From positions 248,001-312,000 of the forward strand of contig JAUMZK010000001.1 of NCBI GenBank assembly GCA_030528145.1: a stretch of 64,000 nt of DNA, in the 5' to 3' direction. Position numbers and translations under genes: made by a program. This document shows, piece by piece, positions 52,919-61,873 of the stretch. Each line of letters opens with the position of its first letter. The stretch's first letter is position 1. The notes beneath the pieces are model-generated. The model saw nothing but the letters and a program-made list of their open reading frames with translations, was not told where the DNA came from and did no database searches. Origin of the DNA: Actinomycetaceae bacterium (GTDB lineage Bacteria; Actinomycetota; Actinomycetes; Actinomycetales; Actinomycetaceae).

Positions 52919-52944
52919 GTTTTGGGGACCGTGGCCCCCAAAAC
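52919..52944 (-). terminator. Hairpin inside iol operon (iolE-iolC gap)
   Basis: GTTTTGGGG and CCCCAAAAC pair around eight bases. On the minus strand TTTTCTTG follows. It is probably a partial terminator or mRNA-processing end that sets expression ratios. Confidence 0.6.
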
Positions 52945-52949
52945 CGCAT

Positions 52950-53810
52950 TTAGACCAGCGCTGCCAGAGCCTCGAAAGACCTCTTTGCTTCTAACTTCGG
53001 ACCACCATCGGCTGGCGGTTCTTCGTCAATCATGATGTCTTGTTCGAGGACATAGTAACCGTCGAATCCAGCAGCGTTCAGCGCGTCTACTACGGTCCGA
53101 AAATCGATATCGCCTTCGCCAATGGGGGCAAACATGCCGGCTTTGACGCCTTCAGACCAGGTTAGTTCACCCGGCAGTAGTTTGTCCGTCATTTCCTTAT
53201 GAATGTCTTTGGCATGAACGATATCTACACGATCTGCATACTTCTTAGTAAGGGCTACTACGTCCGCGCCGCCTGCCGCCAAGTGACCGGTGTCTAGGCA
53301 CAAGCCTACGGTCGAGTTGTCAAGAACGCGTTCGACCTCGTCAACGTTTTGCACCATGGTACCCCAGTGAGGGTGGATGCAAGCCGTAACGCCTACTTCT
53401 GCGCACACTTCGCGAATGCGGGACATGTTGGTGAACAGGGTATTCCAACCTTCTTCGTCCAGAACCGGGCGGTTATCGTAGCCGTCTTGACCGGAATCTG
53501 CAGCCAAAATCAAGTATTCACCGCCGGCAACTTTGAACGCTTCCAGTTCCTTCTTCACCATGGGAATCGGATCGAAATCTGGGTCGTGCATGACTGCCAA
53601 GAAGAACGCTCCTACCGGCTTCAGACCAAACTTCGAGACGACCTCGGCGCGGGCTTGCGGCTCCAGTGGTAGCCAACCTTGCGGACCAAACTCGGTGGCA
53701 GTCAGCCCTAGTTCCTTCATTTCGGTCAGGACCCGTTCTGGGGACATTTGGTAACCCCACCCCGGTACTTCACAAACACCCCACGAAATGGGCGCACCAG
53801 CAATTTTCAT
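52950..53810 (-). CDS. iolE: Inosose dehydratase/isomerase family TIM-barrel protein (IolE-like)
   Basis: This 286-residue sugar-phosphate isomerase/epimerase-fold protein begins MKIAGAPISWGVCEVPGWG. It has IHPHWGTMVQNVDEVERVL and LDTGHLAAGGAD with metal ligands, and VHAKDI. In the iol operon it should dehydrate scyllo-inosose (IolE). IolI (inosose isomerase) is the alternative from the same fold, but no other dehydratase is present, so IolE is preferred. Confidence 0.78.
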   Translation of the reverse strand: MKIAGAPISWGVCEVPGWGYQMSPERVLTEMKELGLTATEFGPQGWLPLEPQARAEVVSKFGLKPVGAFFLAVMHDPDFDPIPMVKKELEAFKVAGGEYLILAADSGQDGYDNRPVLDEEGWNTLFTNMSRIREVCAEVGVTACIHPHWGTMVQNVDEVERVLDNSTVGLCLDTGHLAAGGADVVALTKKYADRVDIVHAKDIHKEMTDKLLPGELTWSEGVKAGMFAPIGEGDIDFRTVVDALNAAGFDGYYVLEQDIMIDEEPPADGGPKLEAKRSFEALAALV

Positions 53811-53826
53811 AATCTTGTCCTAACTA

Positions 53827-54813
53827 CTAAAGTTCTACTACTTTTCCACTCCGAGCACTTTCGGAGGCAGCTTCTGCAATTTCTAGGGCTTTCACACCGT
53901 CGTCAACTGAGGGTGTGAAGGGGCGTTTGCCGTCAATAGCATCGATGAACGCGTCAAGTTCGTTGCTGTAAGCGGCTTCGTAACGTTCTAGGAAGAAGTC
54001 CAGGTACGGGTCAAGGGCATCCGAGTGCGTCCTCTTTGATACGCGCACAGTTGTGGGACGAATGTTTTCCGCAAACAGGGTACCTTCAGGACCGAAAGCT
54101 TCCAAACGTTGGTCGTACCCAGGGGCACAGTGACGCGAATTTACGATGGTGGCAATTTTGCCTTCCGCGTTCTTGAGGACGATAACCGCCGCATCGAAGT
54201 CTCCGGTATCAGCCAATTCTGGGTCAAGGTTTTGCCCACTGGCGCTAACTTCGGTGATATCACCCAGGAAGAAGCGTGCCATGTCGAAATCGTGGATGGT
54301 CATATCCTTGAATATGCCACCAGAGACCGCAATGTATTCTTTTGGCGGGGCAGCCGGGTCACGAGAAATAACGGTCAGCTGTTCGATGGGACCAATTTCG
54401 CCGTCCTCGACTAACTGGTGGATCTTCGCGAAGCTGGGGTCGAAGCGGCGGTTGAAACCGATCATAATCTTCGGATCGAAGCCTTCCAGGTCTGCTTGCA
54501 GCTGCTTAGCCGCCTCCAATTTCATTGCCACCGGCTTTTCGCACATAACGTACTTGCCTGCTTTCACACCTTCCAAAATGTGTGGAACGTGCAGCGGCGT
54601 CGGCGAGCACACAATTACGGCGTCGATTTCTGGGTTGCCAAAAATTTCTTCCGCAGTTTCCACGGGGGTGGCGCCGTATTGTTCGGCCAACTTTTCGCGA
54701 GCTTCTTTAACAGGGTCAGAAATTGCGACGAGCTGCGCACCAAGATTTTTTTCCACAGAACGGGCATGCACAATGCCTATGCGACCGGCACCGATGATAC
54801 CAAAACGGATCAT
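53827..54813 (-). CDS. iolG: Inositol 2-dehydrogenase
   Basis: A 328-residue Gfo/Idh/MocA oxidoreductase: N-terminal Rossmann motif GIIGAGRIGIVHARS, then the EKPVA motif and a C-terminal domain with KDMTIHDFDMARFFLG. It oxidises myo-inositol to 2-keto-myo-inositol with NAD, the first step of the pathway. It lies 16 bases upstream of iolE. Confidence 0.9.
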   Translation of the reverse strand: MIRFGIIGAGRIGIVHARSVEKNLGAQLVAISDPVKEAREKLAEQYGATPVETAEEIFGNPEIDAVIVCSPTPLHVPHILEGVKAGKYVMCEKPVAMKLEAAKQLQADLEGFDPKIMIGFNRRFDPSFAKIHQLVEDGEIGPIEQLTVISRDPAAPPKEYIAVSGGIFKDMTIHDFDMARFFLGDITEVSASGQNLDPELADTGDFDAAVIVLKNAEGKIATIVNSRHCAPGYDQRLEAFGPEGTLFAENIRPTTVRVSKRTHSDALDPYLDFFLERYEAAYSNELDAFIDAIDGKRPFTPSVDDGVKALEIAEAASESARSGKVVEL

Positions 54814-54873
54814 ACAACTCTCCTTTGAGTGAAGTAGAAGTTAGTGTAGTTAGTTAATAGTTAATGGGTAGAA

Positions 54874-54897
54874 GTGACCAGAGCGAAGTCTGGTCAC
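54874..54897 (-). terminator. Hairpin between transaldolase-like gene and iolG
   Basis: GTGACCAGA and TCTGGTCAC are perfect 9-base arms around GCGAAG. Only a weak T-tract (TTCT) follows, so it may attenuate rather than stop transcription. Confidence 0.6.
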
Positions 54898-54906
54898 CAC
54901 GTTTCG

Positions 54907-55986
54907 TTACGGCGCGGGAACAATTACGTCGCGCACCAAAGCGTCTAACTTAGCATCTGCGTCCAGGAATTGGCGCAGGGTCTTGCGGGTGGGACCCCAG
55001 TTTTCGAAGTCATCTACCGCCAAAGCATCCTCGTTGTATGCCTTGTGCCAATCGGGAATGCGCGCCAACTGTTCCAAGTAGTGTTCGTCAACTGGTACGG
55101 ACATACGTTCAGTGACCTGGTAGTCCGAGTCGTTGATGAGTTTTGCCCACTTAAACGGCGGGGAAACCACGACGTCTCCGCCTTGTAATTCTGACCATTG
55201 CAGGACGTTACGGAAAGCTGCTGCTAACAGCCGCGGGCGCAGATCGCGTTCCTGGAAAATCTGGTATGCCTTCTTGAACGCGGCAACACCACCCCATTCG
55301 AGAGCGGACGGGTCCAAGAAAATTCCGTCCCGCGCCACGACTTCCTTCATCCAGTCATCCAAGCGCCCCACCATGATGGTGACCACGGGACCCATTTGAT
55401 CGATGGGCAATCCTTCGGCTTCACGGCGCTTAAGACCGCGTTCGATAGCTTCCGCACTGCGAACTGCTTGCGCTACAGTGAAGGACACAGTCACGTTAAT
55501 AGACACGCCTCGGTAAGTAGCGTCCTCGATAGCTTCCAAACCTACCTTGGTGGCGGGAATCTTTACTACGATGTTCTTTGCCATCTTGTGGAATTCTTCG
55601 GCTTGATCCGCCAAAGCCTTGGCATTGCGGTGCAAACGCGGGTCCGTTTGTACCGACAACCGACCATTGCGTCCATTAGAAGTTTCGAAGGCAGGTTCTA
55701 AAAGTTTTGCTGCTTCGATAGACATGTTCTTAACCGCTTGCCAGCCAATTTCAGATTCACCCCAACTAGGGTGATCGGCAGCGATCTGGCGGATGCGATC
55801 GGTCCAAATTTCAGGGTACTTAGAGATGGTGGTGTAAGCGATTACCGGGTTGCAGGTTGCGCCTACGCCACCAAAAGAAATGGATTGCTTCAGTTCGTTT
55901 AAGTCAGATGAGTCGTTCCACAGCGCCGTAGGGGTCGATTCAACCGCATCACGCAGTGGACCAGGGGTGGGGGTAATCTCTTCCAC
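54907..55986 (-). CDS. Transaldolase-family protein in iol operon
   Basis: This 359-residue aldolase-fold protein has SFGGVGATCNPVIAYTTI near the N-terminus, NIVVKIPATKVGLEAIEDA with the likely Schiff-base Lys, and INVTVSFTVAQAVRSAEAI. It belongs to the transaldolase superfamily. As first gene of the iol operon it may act in an accessory sugar or aldol step rather than the central pentose pathway. GTG 55986, behind AAGGAG, fits best; the longer frame covers the promoter. Confidence 0.8.
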   Translation of the reverse strand: MEEITPTPGPLRDAVESTPTALWNDSSDLNELKQSISFGGVGATCNPVIAYTTISKYPEIWTDRIRQIAADHPSWGESEIGWQAVKNMSIEAAKLLEPAFETSNGRNGRLSVQTDPRLHRNAKALADQAEEFHKMAKNIVVKIPATKVGLEAIEDATYRGVSINVTVSFTVAQAVRSAEAIERGLKRREAEGLPIDQMGPVVTIMVGRLDDWMKEVVARDGIFLDPSALEWGGVAAFKKAYQIFQERDLRPRLLAAAFRNVLQWSELQGGDVVVSPPFKWAKLINDSDYQVTERMSVPVDEHYLEQLARIPDWHKAYNEDALAVDDFENWGPTRKTLRQFLDADAKLDALVRDVIVPAP

Positions 55987-56042
55987 GAGGTCTCCTTTTC
56001 TACTACAACTGCTACTTCGCAGCCGTATTGTCGAACACCTCA

Positions 56043-56070
56043 ATTATATAGTTTGTCACCACTGTGTCAA
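56043..56070 (-). promoter_or_regulatory. Promoter of the long iol operon
   Basis: TTGACA at 56065-56070 and TATAAT at 56043-56048 are spaced by 16 bases on the minus strand, about 57 bases before the first start codon. Both boxes match the consensus. Confidence 0.8.
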
Positions 56071-56073
56071 CGC

Positions 56074-56088
56074 TATGTTCTAACATTT
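56074..56088. promoter_or_regulatory. Operator-like site at the iol promoter
   Basis: TATGTTCTAACATTT lies three bases upstream of the -35 box. Its reverse complement, AAATGTTAGAACATA, shares TGTTAGNACA with the iolA and alcohol dehydrogenase sites. Confidence 0.5.
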
Positions 56089-56132
56089 ACTGAACTGCGT
56101 CTGCATGGCGCCTCTATCACTTTCCCCAAATT

Positions 56133-56876
56133 TCAGTCGTTAAACAATGTGAAACGAATCGAGTAAAGGGAGGGACGGTAAACGTGACGCCCAAGTTCTA
56201 CGACAGTGCCGTCCTCCAGATACGAAGTGCGTTGCATAGTCAGCAACGCCATTTCCGTTTCTTCTTCGAGCAGGACTACTTCTTCTGAATCTGCCAGGCG
56301 CGCGCTGACGCTTTGTGATGCGTAGGCAATTTTTACGCCTTTTTCTTCAAAGCACGCGTAGAACCCCTTGCCGTTAATGTCGGTCCACGAGGGCGCATAC
56401 GCCAGCGGCACCACATTGAACATAATCGCCAGGGGTTGACCGTCAACGTAACGCAAGCGCTTCATTTTCAAAACACCTTCACGTGGGTCAATACCCAAAA
56501 TTTTGCCGTCTTTTTCACCCACTTCTCCAACCTCATAGGACAAAACCTTGGTAGTGGGAGTAAACCCAGCCAAACGCAAGTCTTCGTTCAGCGAAGATAA
56601 TTTCAAAGGACGATGAACCCGTGCCGGCGTCACTAACGTCCCAACCCCCCGCCTGCGGGTCAAATAGCCTTGATTGACTAAATCTTGGAACGCCCGACGC
56701 ACAGTAGGACGCGAAACGCGCAAACGTTTTGCCATCGAGACTTCGTCCTCGACCAGTTCCCCTGGCGGCAGCTTTCCCGAAATGATCGCTTTTTCTAATG
56801 GACTAGAGATTTGTTGATAGAGAGGGATAGCGCTCTTCCTATCAATCGAAATCGCAACTTTGTGCGTTTTATTCAT
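56133..56876 (-). CDS. GntR-family regulator, HutC-type, probable IolR
   Basis: This 247-residue protein has an N-terminal winged helix (IPLYQQISSPLEKAIISGKLPPGELVEDEVSMAKRL, then VSRPTVRRAFQDLVNQGYLTRRRGVGTLV) and a C-terminal UTRA ligand-binding domain. It lies between the iol operon and the divergent dehydrogenase/transporter pair, and the shared TGTTAGNACA palindromes are its likely sites. In actinobacteria such regulators repress inositol genes until an inositol-derived effector binds. ATG 56876 is preferred to the longer frame at 56951. Confidence 0.85.
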   Translation of the reverse strand: MNKTHKVAISIDRKSAIPLYQQISSPLEKAIISGKLPPGELVEDEVSMAKRLRVSRPTVRRAFQDLVNQGYLTRRRGVGTLVTPARVHRPLKLSSLNEDLRLAGFTPTTKVLSYEVGEVGEKDGKILGIDPREGVLKMKRLRYVDGQPLAIMFNVVPLAYAPSWTDINGKGFYACFEEKGVKIAYASQSVSARLADSEEVVLLEEETEMALLTMQRTSYLEDGTVVELGRHVYRPSLYSIRFTLFND

Positions 56877-57032
56877 TGCTAGACTCCAAGCGTCCTCGAA
56901 TCGGAGAAACGACACCCAGTTGGGGTGCGGGCTTTTTGTTAAATCATACAAAACATTACGCCAGCACGCCCACCGCCTGGTAAGCGGCTCCGCAGGGACT
57001 TAAGACCATGTGTTGCAAATCAACGAATAACG

Positions 57033-57059
57033 TGTTAGTTTTCAAAACACCTAACAAAT
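57033..57059. promoter_or_regulatory. Inverted repeat between regulator and divergent gene
   Basis: TGTTAG and CTAACA (extending to CTAACAAAT) face each other around 12 bases, about 60 bases before the dehydrogenase start and in the divergent promoter region. The half-site is the one found at the other iol promoters. Confidence 0.45.
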
Positions 57060-57115
57060 GCGAGAAGAGCGCTGACATTTATTAAGACATATACATTAGT
57101 TGCGAAGGAGCAACC

Positions 57116-58309
57116 ATGACGAAGAAGACTATTGGCGTGGGCGTTATCAGTCTGGGCTGGATGGGACGTCTGCACACCAGGTCCTACAAGTCTTTGGCGG
57201 AAAAATTCCCCGAACTGGAAGTAAAAATTCGGTTAGTATGCTGCGCTGACATTTTGGAAGACAACCAGAAGTACGCGACCGAAGTTTTAGGATTCGAAAA
57301 AGCTACCGCAGACTACCACGAAGTTATCAATGATCCCGAGGTCGACGTGGTATCCATCTGCGCGCCGAACTACCTGCATCACGAGATCGCCCTCGCCACC
57401 GCCGCGACCGGGAAACCCTTTTGGATCGAAAAGCCGATGGGCGTTTCCGCACAGCAATCACAGGAAATAGCTGAGGCTGCCGCAAAGGCTGGAGTAGTTA
57501 CTTCGGTCGGCTTCAACTATCGCCACGCCCCCGCCATCGGACGAGCACGCGAAGTCATTCGTAGTGGTCAATTGGGGCGTATCACTAACGTGCGATGCTG
57601 GCTGATTGCCGACTACGCATCAGATCCGAAGGGGCCTTTGACGTGGCGTTATGACAAAACACGTGCGGGAGCGGGCGTGGTCGGGGACTTACTCTCTCAC
57701 GGAGCTGACTTAGTCCAGTATTTGGTCGGAAGAATTGACTCTGTTACCGCACTAACCGATACTTTTATTATTGAACGTCCTATTCCTACTAAGATGGGTG
57801 TTGGTCACGGAGGTTTTGAGGTTGGTGACCAAACCGGTCCAGTAGGCAACGAAGACTACGTCGCCGCGCTGGTGCGCCTAGAAAACGGTGTTGTCGGTAC
57901 CATCGAATCTTCACGCGTCTCGGTTGGACCGCGCGCCGAATATATCATTGAGGTGTACGGCACCGAAGGTTCGCTGCGATGGAACTTCGAACACCTTAAC
58001 GACCTGCAAATATGTATTACTCGCGAAGGAGGGGTTAACCAGGGTTACACCCGCTCTATGGCCTCCCCACTGTTCCCGTTCTTTGACCGCTTCCAACCAG
58101 GGGCAGGCACGTCAATGGGCTTTGACGACATGAAAACAGTCGAAGCTTTCTTGTTCATCAAGTCCTACAAGACTGGCGCACAGCTTGCGCCTTCAGCAGC
58201 TGACGGCTGGGCAGCAGCAGAAGTTGACGAAGCGATTGTAGCCTCTGCCCAGGATGGTAAGTGGCACCAAGTCGCAAAAGTTACCGGTCAAACCACATTT
58301 GACAAGTAA
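57116..58309 (+). CDS. Gfo/Idh/MocA-family inositol-type dehydrogenase
   Basis: This 397-residue protein has the Rossmann motif GVISLGWMGRLHTRSY, the catalytic-region EKPMGV and the C-terminal substrate domain (DLLSHGADLVQYLVG). It is a second, clearly different relative of iolG, perhaps for scyllo-inositol or inosose interconversion. It is probably co-transcribed with the transporter 41 bases downstream. GAAGGAG site. Confidence 0.85.
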   Translation: MTKKTIGVGVISLGWMGRLHTRSYKSLAEKFPELEVKIRLVCCADILEDNQKYATEVLGFEKATADYHEVINDPEVDVVSICAPNYLHHEIALATAATGKPFWIEKPMGVSAQQSQEIAEAAAKAGVVTSVGFNYRHAPAIGRAREVIRSGQLGRITNVRCWLIADYASDPKGPLTWRYDKTRAGAGVVGDLLSHGADLVQYLVGRIDSVTALTDTFIIERPIPTKMGVGHGGFEVGDQTGPVGNEDYVAALVRLENGVVGTIESSRVSVGPRAEYIIEVYGTEGSLRWNFEHLNDLQICITREGGVNQGYTRSMASPLFPFFDRFQPGAGTSMGFDDMKTVEAFLFIKSYKTGAQLAPSAADGWAAAEVDEAIVASAQDGKWHQVAKVTGQTTFDK

Positions 58310-58350
58310 AACAACAACGAATTTTACGAAACCTTATCGAAAGGTAAACA

Positions 58351-59994
58351 ATGTCAACTCAAAATCCGGCGATCGATAGTTTAACTCGCGCCGACATCGA
58401 TCGAATGATCGATGTCACCCCACCCTCCGGTAGACATCGCGGCATCGGCGCTTTGGCTGCTGTTGCTACCCTTGGTTCCCTCCTCTTTGGGTACGACACC
58501 GGCGTCATTTCGGGAGCACTGCCCTACCTGTATATGCCCATGGGTGCTGGTGGTCTGGGACTGACTCCCCTCGAAGAGGGCGCTGTAGGTGGCGTCCTCA
58601 CCCTAGGCGCAGCATTTGGTGCGCTAATCGGTGGGCGCCTATCTGACCGTTACGGACGCAAGCACAACATTATTTTGCTGGCTTTCTTGTTCATTATCGG
58701 CGCTATCGGCAACACTTTTGCCCCGAATGTATGGGCAATGTACCCGTTCCGCCTAATCTTGGGTCTGGCAGTGGGTGGCGCTTCCGCTACCGTACCAATC
58801 TATTTAGCAGAAACCGCCCCGAAGCGTATTCGCGGCACTATTGTGGCAATCGACCAGCTGATGATCGTTACCGGTCAGCTGCTCGCGTTCACCATGAACG
58901 CGGCCATCAACGCTCACCGTGGCGGTCCACAGCTAACTGTCTCCTCGGACCCAGCGGGCATAATTAAGCCCGGCGACTACAACTGGGACGTCCTGTCGCA
59001 ACAGGTCGCAGAACACCTGGGCACATCCGATAAGATGGCAATCCACGACTTCATTTTGAACCTATCCATCCACACTGGTAACGGTTCAGCCTGGCGGTGG
59101 ATGATCGTGCTTTGCACCCTGCCCGCTATCTTCCTGTGGTTGGGTATGCACCTGATGCCAGAATCTTCACGTTGGCACATTGTGCGCGGCGAAGTCTATG
59201 AAGCAATCGGCGCCCTCAAACGCGTTCGCGGCGAAGCCGACGGCGATTTCAAAGACGAATTCCAAGAAATGGTGGACGCCCGCCGCGACGAAGCCAACCA
59301 AAAGAAACTCGGTCTGGGCGAAGTAATGCACATCCCGTGGCTGCGCAAACTCATGTTCGTTGGCATCTTCTTGGCTATCGTCAACCAAACCACTGGTGTA
59401 AACACGGTCATGTACTACGCACCTAAAGTTTTGGGCTACGCCGGCATGAGTACTTCTGCCGCCATCACCGCCCAGGTCGCTAACGGCGTCATGTCCGTAA
59501 TCGGTTCTTGCCTTGGTTTGTACTTGATTACCCGCTTCCGTCGACGCACTATCCTGATTTGGGACGTGTCCCTAGTAGGCATGTCGCTGCTGAGCATTGC
59601 CGTAATTTTCTACTTCACCATTCAGCCTTACACCACTGGTGGCGGTCAGCCCCCGGCTTGGGCTCCCTTCGCCATTTTGGGGCTGATGGCATTCTTCATG
59701 TTGGTAGTACAATCCTCCAACGGTACTGTGGTGTGGACAATGATGGGTGAAATGTTCCCTGCGAACGCCCGTGGCGTCATGAACGGCACTGCCATCTTCT
59801 GCATGTGGGTAGCCAACGCATTCATCACCTGGACCTTCCCACCCATGATGGAAAGCCTAGGTGGCGGTCTGACCTACTCACTGTATGGCATCATGAACCT
59901 AGTCATTGCGGTGATCCTTTACAAGATCATGCCAGAAACCTCGGGTGTGTCCATTGACAAACTCGAAGAACTCATGGAAGAACGCTACTCCTAA
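58351..59994 (+). CDS. Sugar-porter MFS transporter, IolT-type
   Basis: This 547-residue, 12-helix sugar porter has FGYDTGVISGALPYL in helix 1, the loop motif GGRLSDRYGRKHNI, then PIYLAETAPKRIRGTI, PESSRWHIVRGE and FPANARGVMNG. The loop between helices 5 and 6 is longer than usual (about 45 residues, from INAHRGGPQLTVSSD). Next to inositol dehydrogenases it is most likely a myo-inositol:H+ symporter. Confidence 0.88.
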   Translation: MSTQNPAIDSLTRADIDRMIDVTPPSGRHRGIGALAAVATLGSLLFGYDTGVISGALPYLYMPMGAGGLGLTPLEEGAVGGVLTLGAAFGALIGGRLSDRYGRKHNIILLAFLFIIGAIGNTFAPNVWAMYPFRLILGLAVGGASATVPIYLAETAPKRIRGTIVAIDQLMIVTGQLLAFTMNAAINAHRGGPQLTVSSDPAGIIKPGDYNWDVLSQQVAEHLGTSDKMAIHDFILNLSIHTGNGSAWRWMIVLCTLPAIFLWLGMHLMPESSRWHIVRGEVYEAIGALKRVRGEADGDFKDEFQEMVDARRDEANQKKLGLGEVMHIPWLRKLMFVGIFLAIVNQTTGVNTVMYYAPKVLGYAGMSTSAAITAQVANGVMSVIGSCLGLYLITRFRRRTILIWDVSLVGMSLLSIAVIFYFTIQPYTTGGGQPPAWAPFAILGLMAFFMLVVQSSNGTVVWTMMGEMFPANARGVMNGTAIFCMWVANAFITWTFPPMMESLGGGLTYSLYGIMNLVIAVILYKIMPETSGVSIDKLEELMEERYS

Positions 59995-60008
59995 GCGAAC
60001 ACTGTAGG

Positions 60009-60051
60009 TTCGTCCTCGTCAATTAGAAATATCTGGCGAGGACGAATTTTT
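60009..60051 (+). terminator. Terminator after transporter, built from two GAGGACG copies
   Basis: TTCGTCCTCG and CGAGGACGAA form a 10-base stem with an 18-base loop, followed by five T. As at 46485-46518, each arm holds one copy of the over-represented heptamer. Confidence 0.85.
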
Positions 60052-60505
60052 GCGCGCGAACGCCGACTTGCGGTGTGATACCGTTTCAAAGGATCTAGAC
60101 ACATGCTTGAAGGTAGACCCCATGCGCAACGACACCGTCACCCCCGAAAACGACACCCCCCAAACCGGCACCAGATAAGTGCAATAGACACGAAACTGGC
60201 ATAGGTCACATTTTGCAGCGTTTACAAAAATAATTCCAGTAGCAACGGCAAGAATCTAGCACATTTGGGGGAGGCGTGGCTGCCCCCAAAGCCATGCCGA
60301 AATAGTGGGAAAAATAAGGGCGGAGGACGCGCCAGCGCAAATGCGAATTTTCGTAACCAAAAGTGGCATCGCGGGCAAAATCACTACACCCCACCGGAAC
60401 AAAACCGGCAACAGTATTGCCCGCATAATGCATCCCACCAACAACAATGCGCCCCGCACATGATTTTAATCATGCGCCAAGGAGTCGTAGCAGCTGCGAA
60501 AACAG
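60052..60505. other. 454-base region without a clear gene
   Basis: Between the transporter terminator and the convergent uridylyltransferase I see no intact gene. On the minus strand (about 60459-60206) a hydrophobic frame (LLLVGCIMRAILLPVLFRWG, SSALIFPTISAWLWG) breaks at a stop and continues VATGIIFVNAAK. It could be a remnant of a small membrane protein. A GAGGACG copy lies near 60323. Confidence 0.3.
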
Positions 60506-61864
60506 CTAGATTACCTGGGGTTCGCCCTCGTCAACCAGCCGGAAGTCACCAATTACTTTCGGCAAAGACGCGAACGTCCAATCGCCCTCGACAGTGAACG
60601 AAACCGCATCCTGCAAGGACGGTACACCCTGGGGAAAACGCTGCTGAAAATCCGCCACGGTCTTGTAAAAACGCTGGTCCAGGGCAACCAGCGGCACCTG
60701 CGCCACCGCCTGCTCCAACGTGAAATCCCCCGTGAGCGCATACGCATCCGAACGCACCAAAAACAGGTCAGATGTGGACTTTACCGGCAGGAAACGCTCG
60801 CGTCCCACACAAATAGCGGTAGCGCCAGGGAACGTTTCGATTGCCGCCCCCATCGCGGTTTCCAGCTGATAAACCGGCGTGCTGCCCGGATCCGCCGGAT
60901 CCACCGTTTTTTCGTTGCGAATAAGGGGCAAACCCAACACTCCCCCGCGCTCTACCAGGGTCTGTTTCAATATTTCGAGGTCGAACCACAGGTTGTTCGT
61001 ATGGAAGTAAGGGTGGCGGTGCTCGTCGGTGAAATAATGCATTTGCGCGGCCGGAGTCTGCGCAGTGTCACGCAAAATCAATTGTCCATCGGATTTGCGC
61101 ACCGCCAGGTGACCCCCCTTACGGTCGGCGGGGGTGCGGCGGCACACTTCGGCGGCATAGGGTGCGCCAGAAGCCGCGAACCAGGCTGCCACCTGCGCGT
61201 TCGGAAAACCACCCAAATTGTCCGAGTTAGAAGTACACGCATACCGGTACCCCGCCGCTAACAGGCGGTCCAACAACCCCGACCCCAGCAGTGCCGTGTA
61301 AATGTCACCATGACCAGGCGGGCACCACTCCAAGGACGGATCCGCCGGGTAAGACACGGGTTCTAAATTGTCCTGACGTAACTTCGGTTCCTGGTTTTGC
61401 AAGAAATCTAGCGGCAAATCCCCCACCGGAAGCTGCGGGTATTGCGCCAGTGCCGCCCTCGTCGAAGCCTGTGTGCGAAACGAATTCATAAACAGGACCG
61501 GCAGCGTCACCCCCCACTTTTGGCGCGACGCCAACACTTGCCGACAAATAATGTCCAAGAAGCTGAGCCCGTCGCGCACCGGCAACAGCGACTTCGCGTC
61601 GTTTAGCCCCATGGACGTGCCCAGCCCGCCGTTCAGTTTAATGTAGACAGTTTTCCCGAGGGCGATGCGCGCTTCTTCGGTGCTCACTGCCGCACTTGCC
61701 AACTCGTCCACCTGGGTGAGCGGGGTAATGGTTTCTTCGGGGATTTGCCCCGTTTCGCCCCGCTCTAATTCCCCGTAATAGTGGTGGAAAACCTCGATTG
61801 CTACCGGGTCCACGCCCGCTGCCTGCATTTTTTCGACGGCTAGTGCCAGCCCTTTTTCGCTCAT
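60506..61864 (-). CDS. UTP-glucose-1-phosphate uridylyltransferase, UGP2 type
   Basis: A 452-residue enzyme of the eukaryote-like UGPase family rather than the short bacterial GalU. It has the nucleotide-binding LNGGLGTSMGLNDAKSLLPV, LEWCPPGHGDIYTALL and SNSDNLGG, and a C-terminal beta-helix part. It makes UDP-glucose for glycogen, trehalose or surface glycans. It lies ten bases downstream of thiL. Confidence 0.9.
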   Translation of the reverse strand: MSEKGLALAVEKMQAAGVDPVAIEVFHHYYGELERGETGQIPEETITPLTQVDELASAAVSTEEARIALGKTVYIKLNGGLGTSMGLNDAKSLLPVRDGLSFLDIICRQVLASRQKWGVTLPVLFMNSFRTQASTRAALAQYPQLPVGDLPLDFLQNQEPKLRQDNLEPVSYPADPSLEWCPPGHGDIYTALLGSGLLDRLLAAGYRYACTSNSDNLGGFPNAQVAAWFAASGAPYAAEVCRRTPADRKGGHLAVRKSDGQLILRDTAQTPAAQMHYFTDEHRHPYFHTNNLWFDLEILKQTLVERGGVLGLPLIRNEKTVDPADPGSTPVYQLETAMGAAIETFPGATAICVGRERFLPVKSTSDLFLVRSDAYALTGDFTLEQAVAQVPLVALDQRFYKTVADFQQRFPQGVPSLQDAVSFTVEGDWTFASLPKVIGDFRLVDEGEPQVI

Positions 61865-61873
61865 GGTTTAAGG

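Noticed and set aside
60144..60179. Very short plus-strand ORFs near 60103-60179
   Set aside because: They are rich in Pro/Thr from a CCC-rich stretch, have no family resemblance and lie beyond a terminator. No reason to call a gene.
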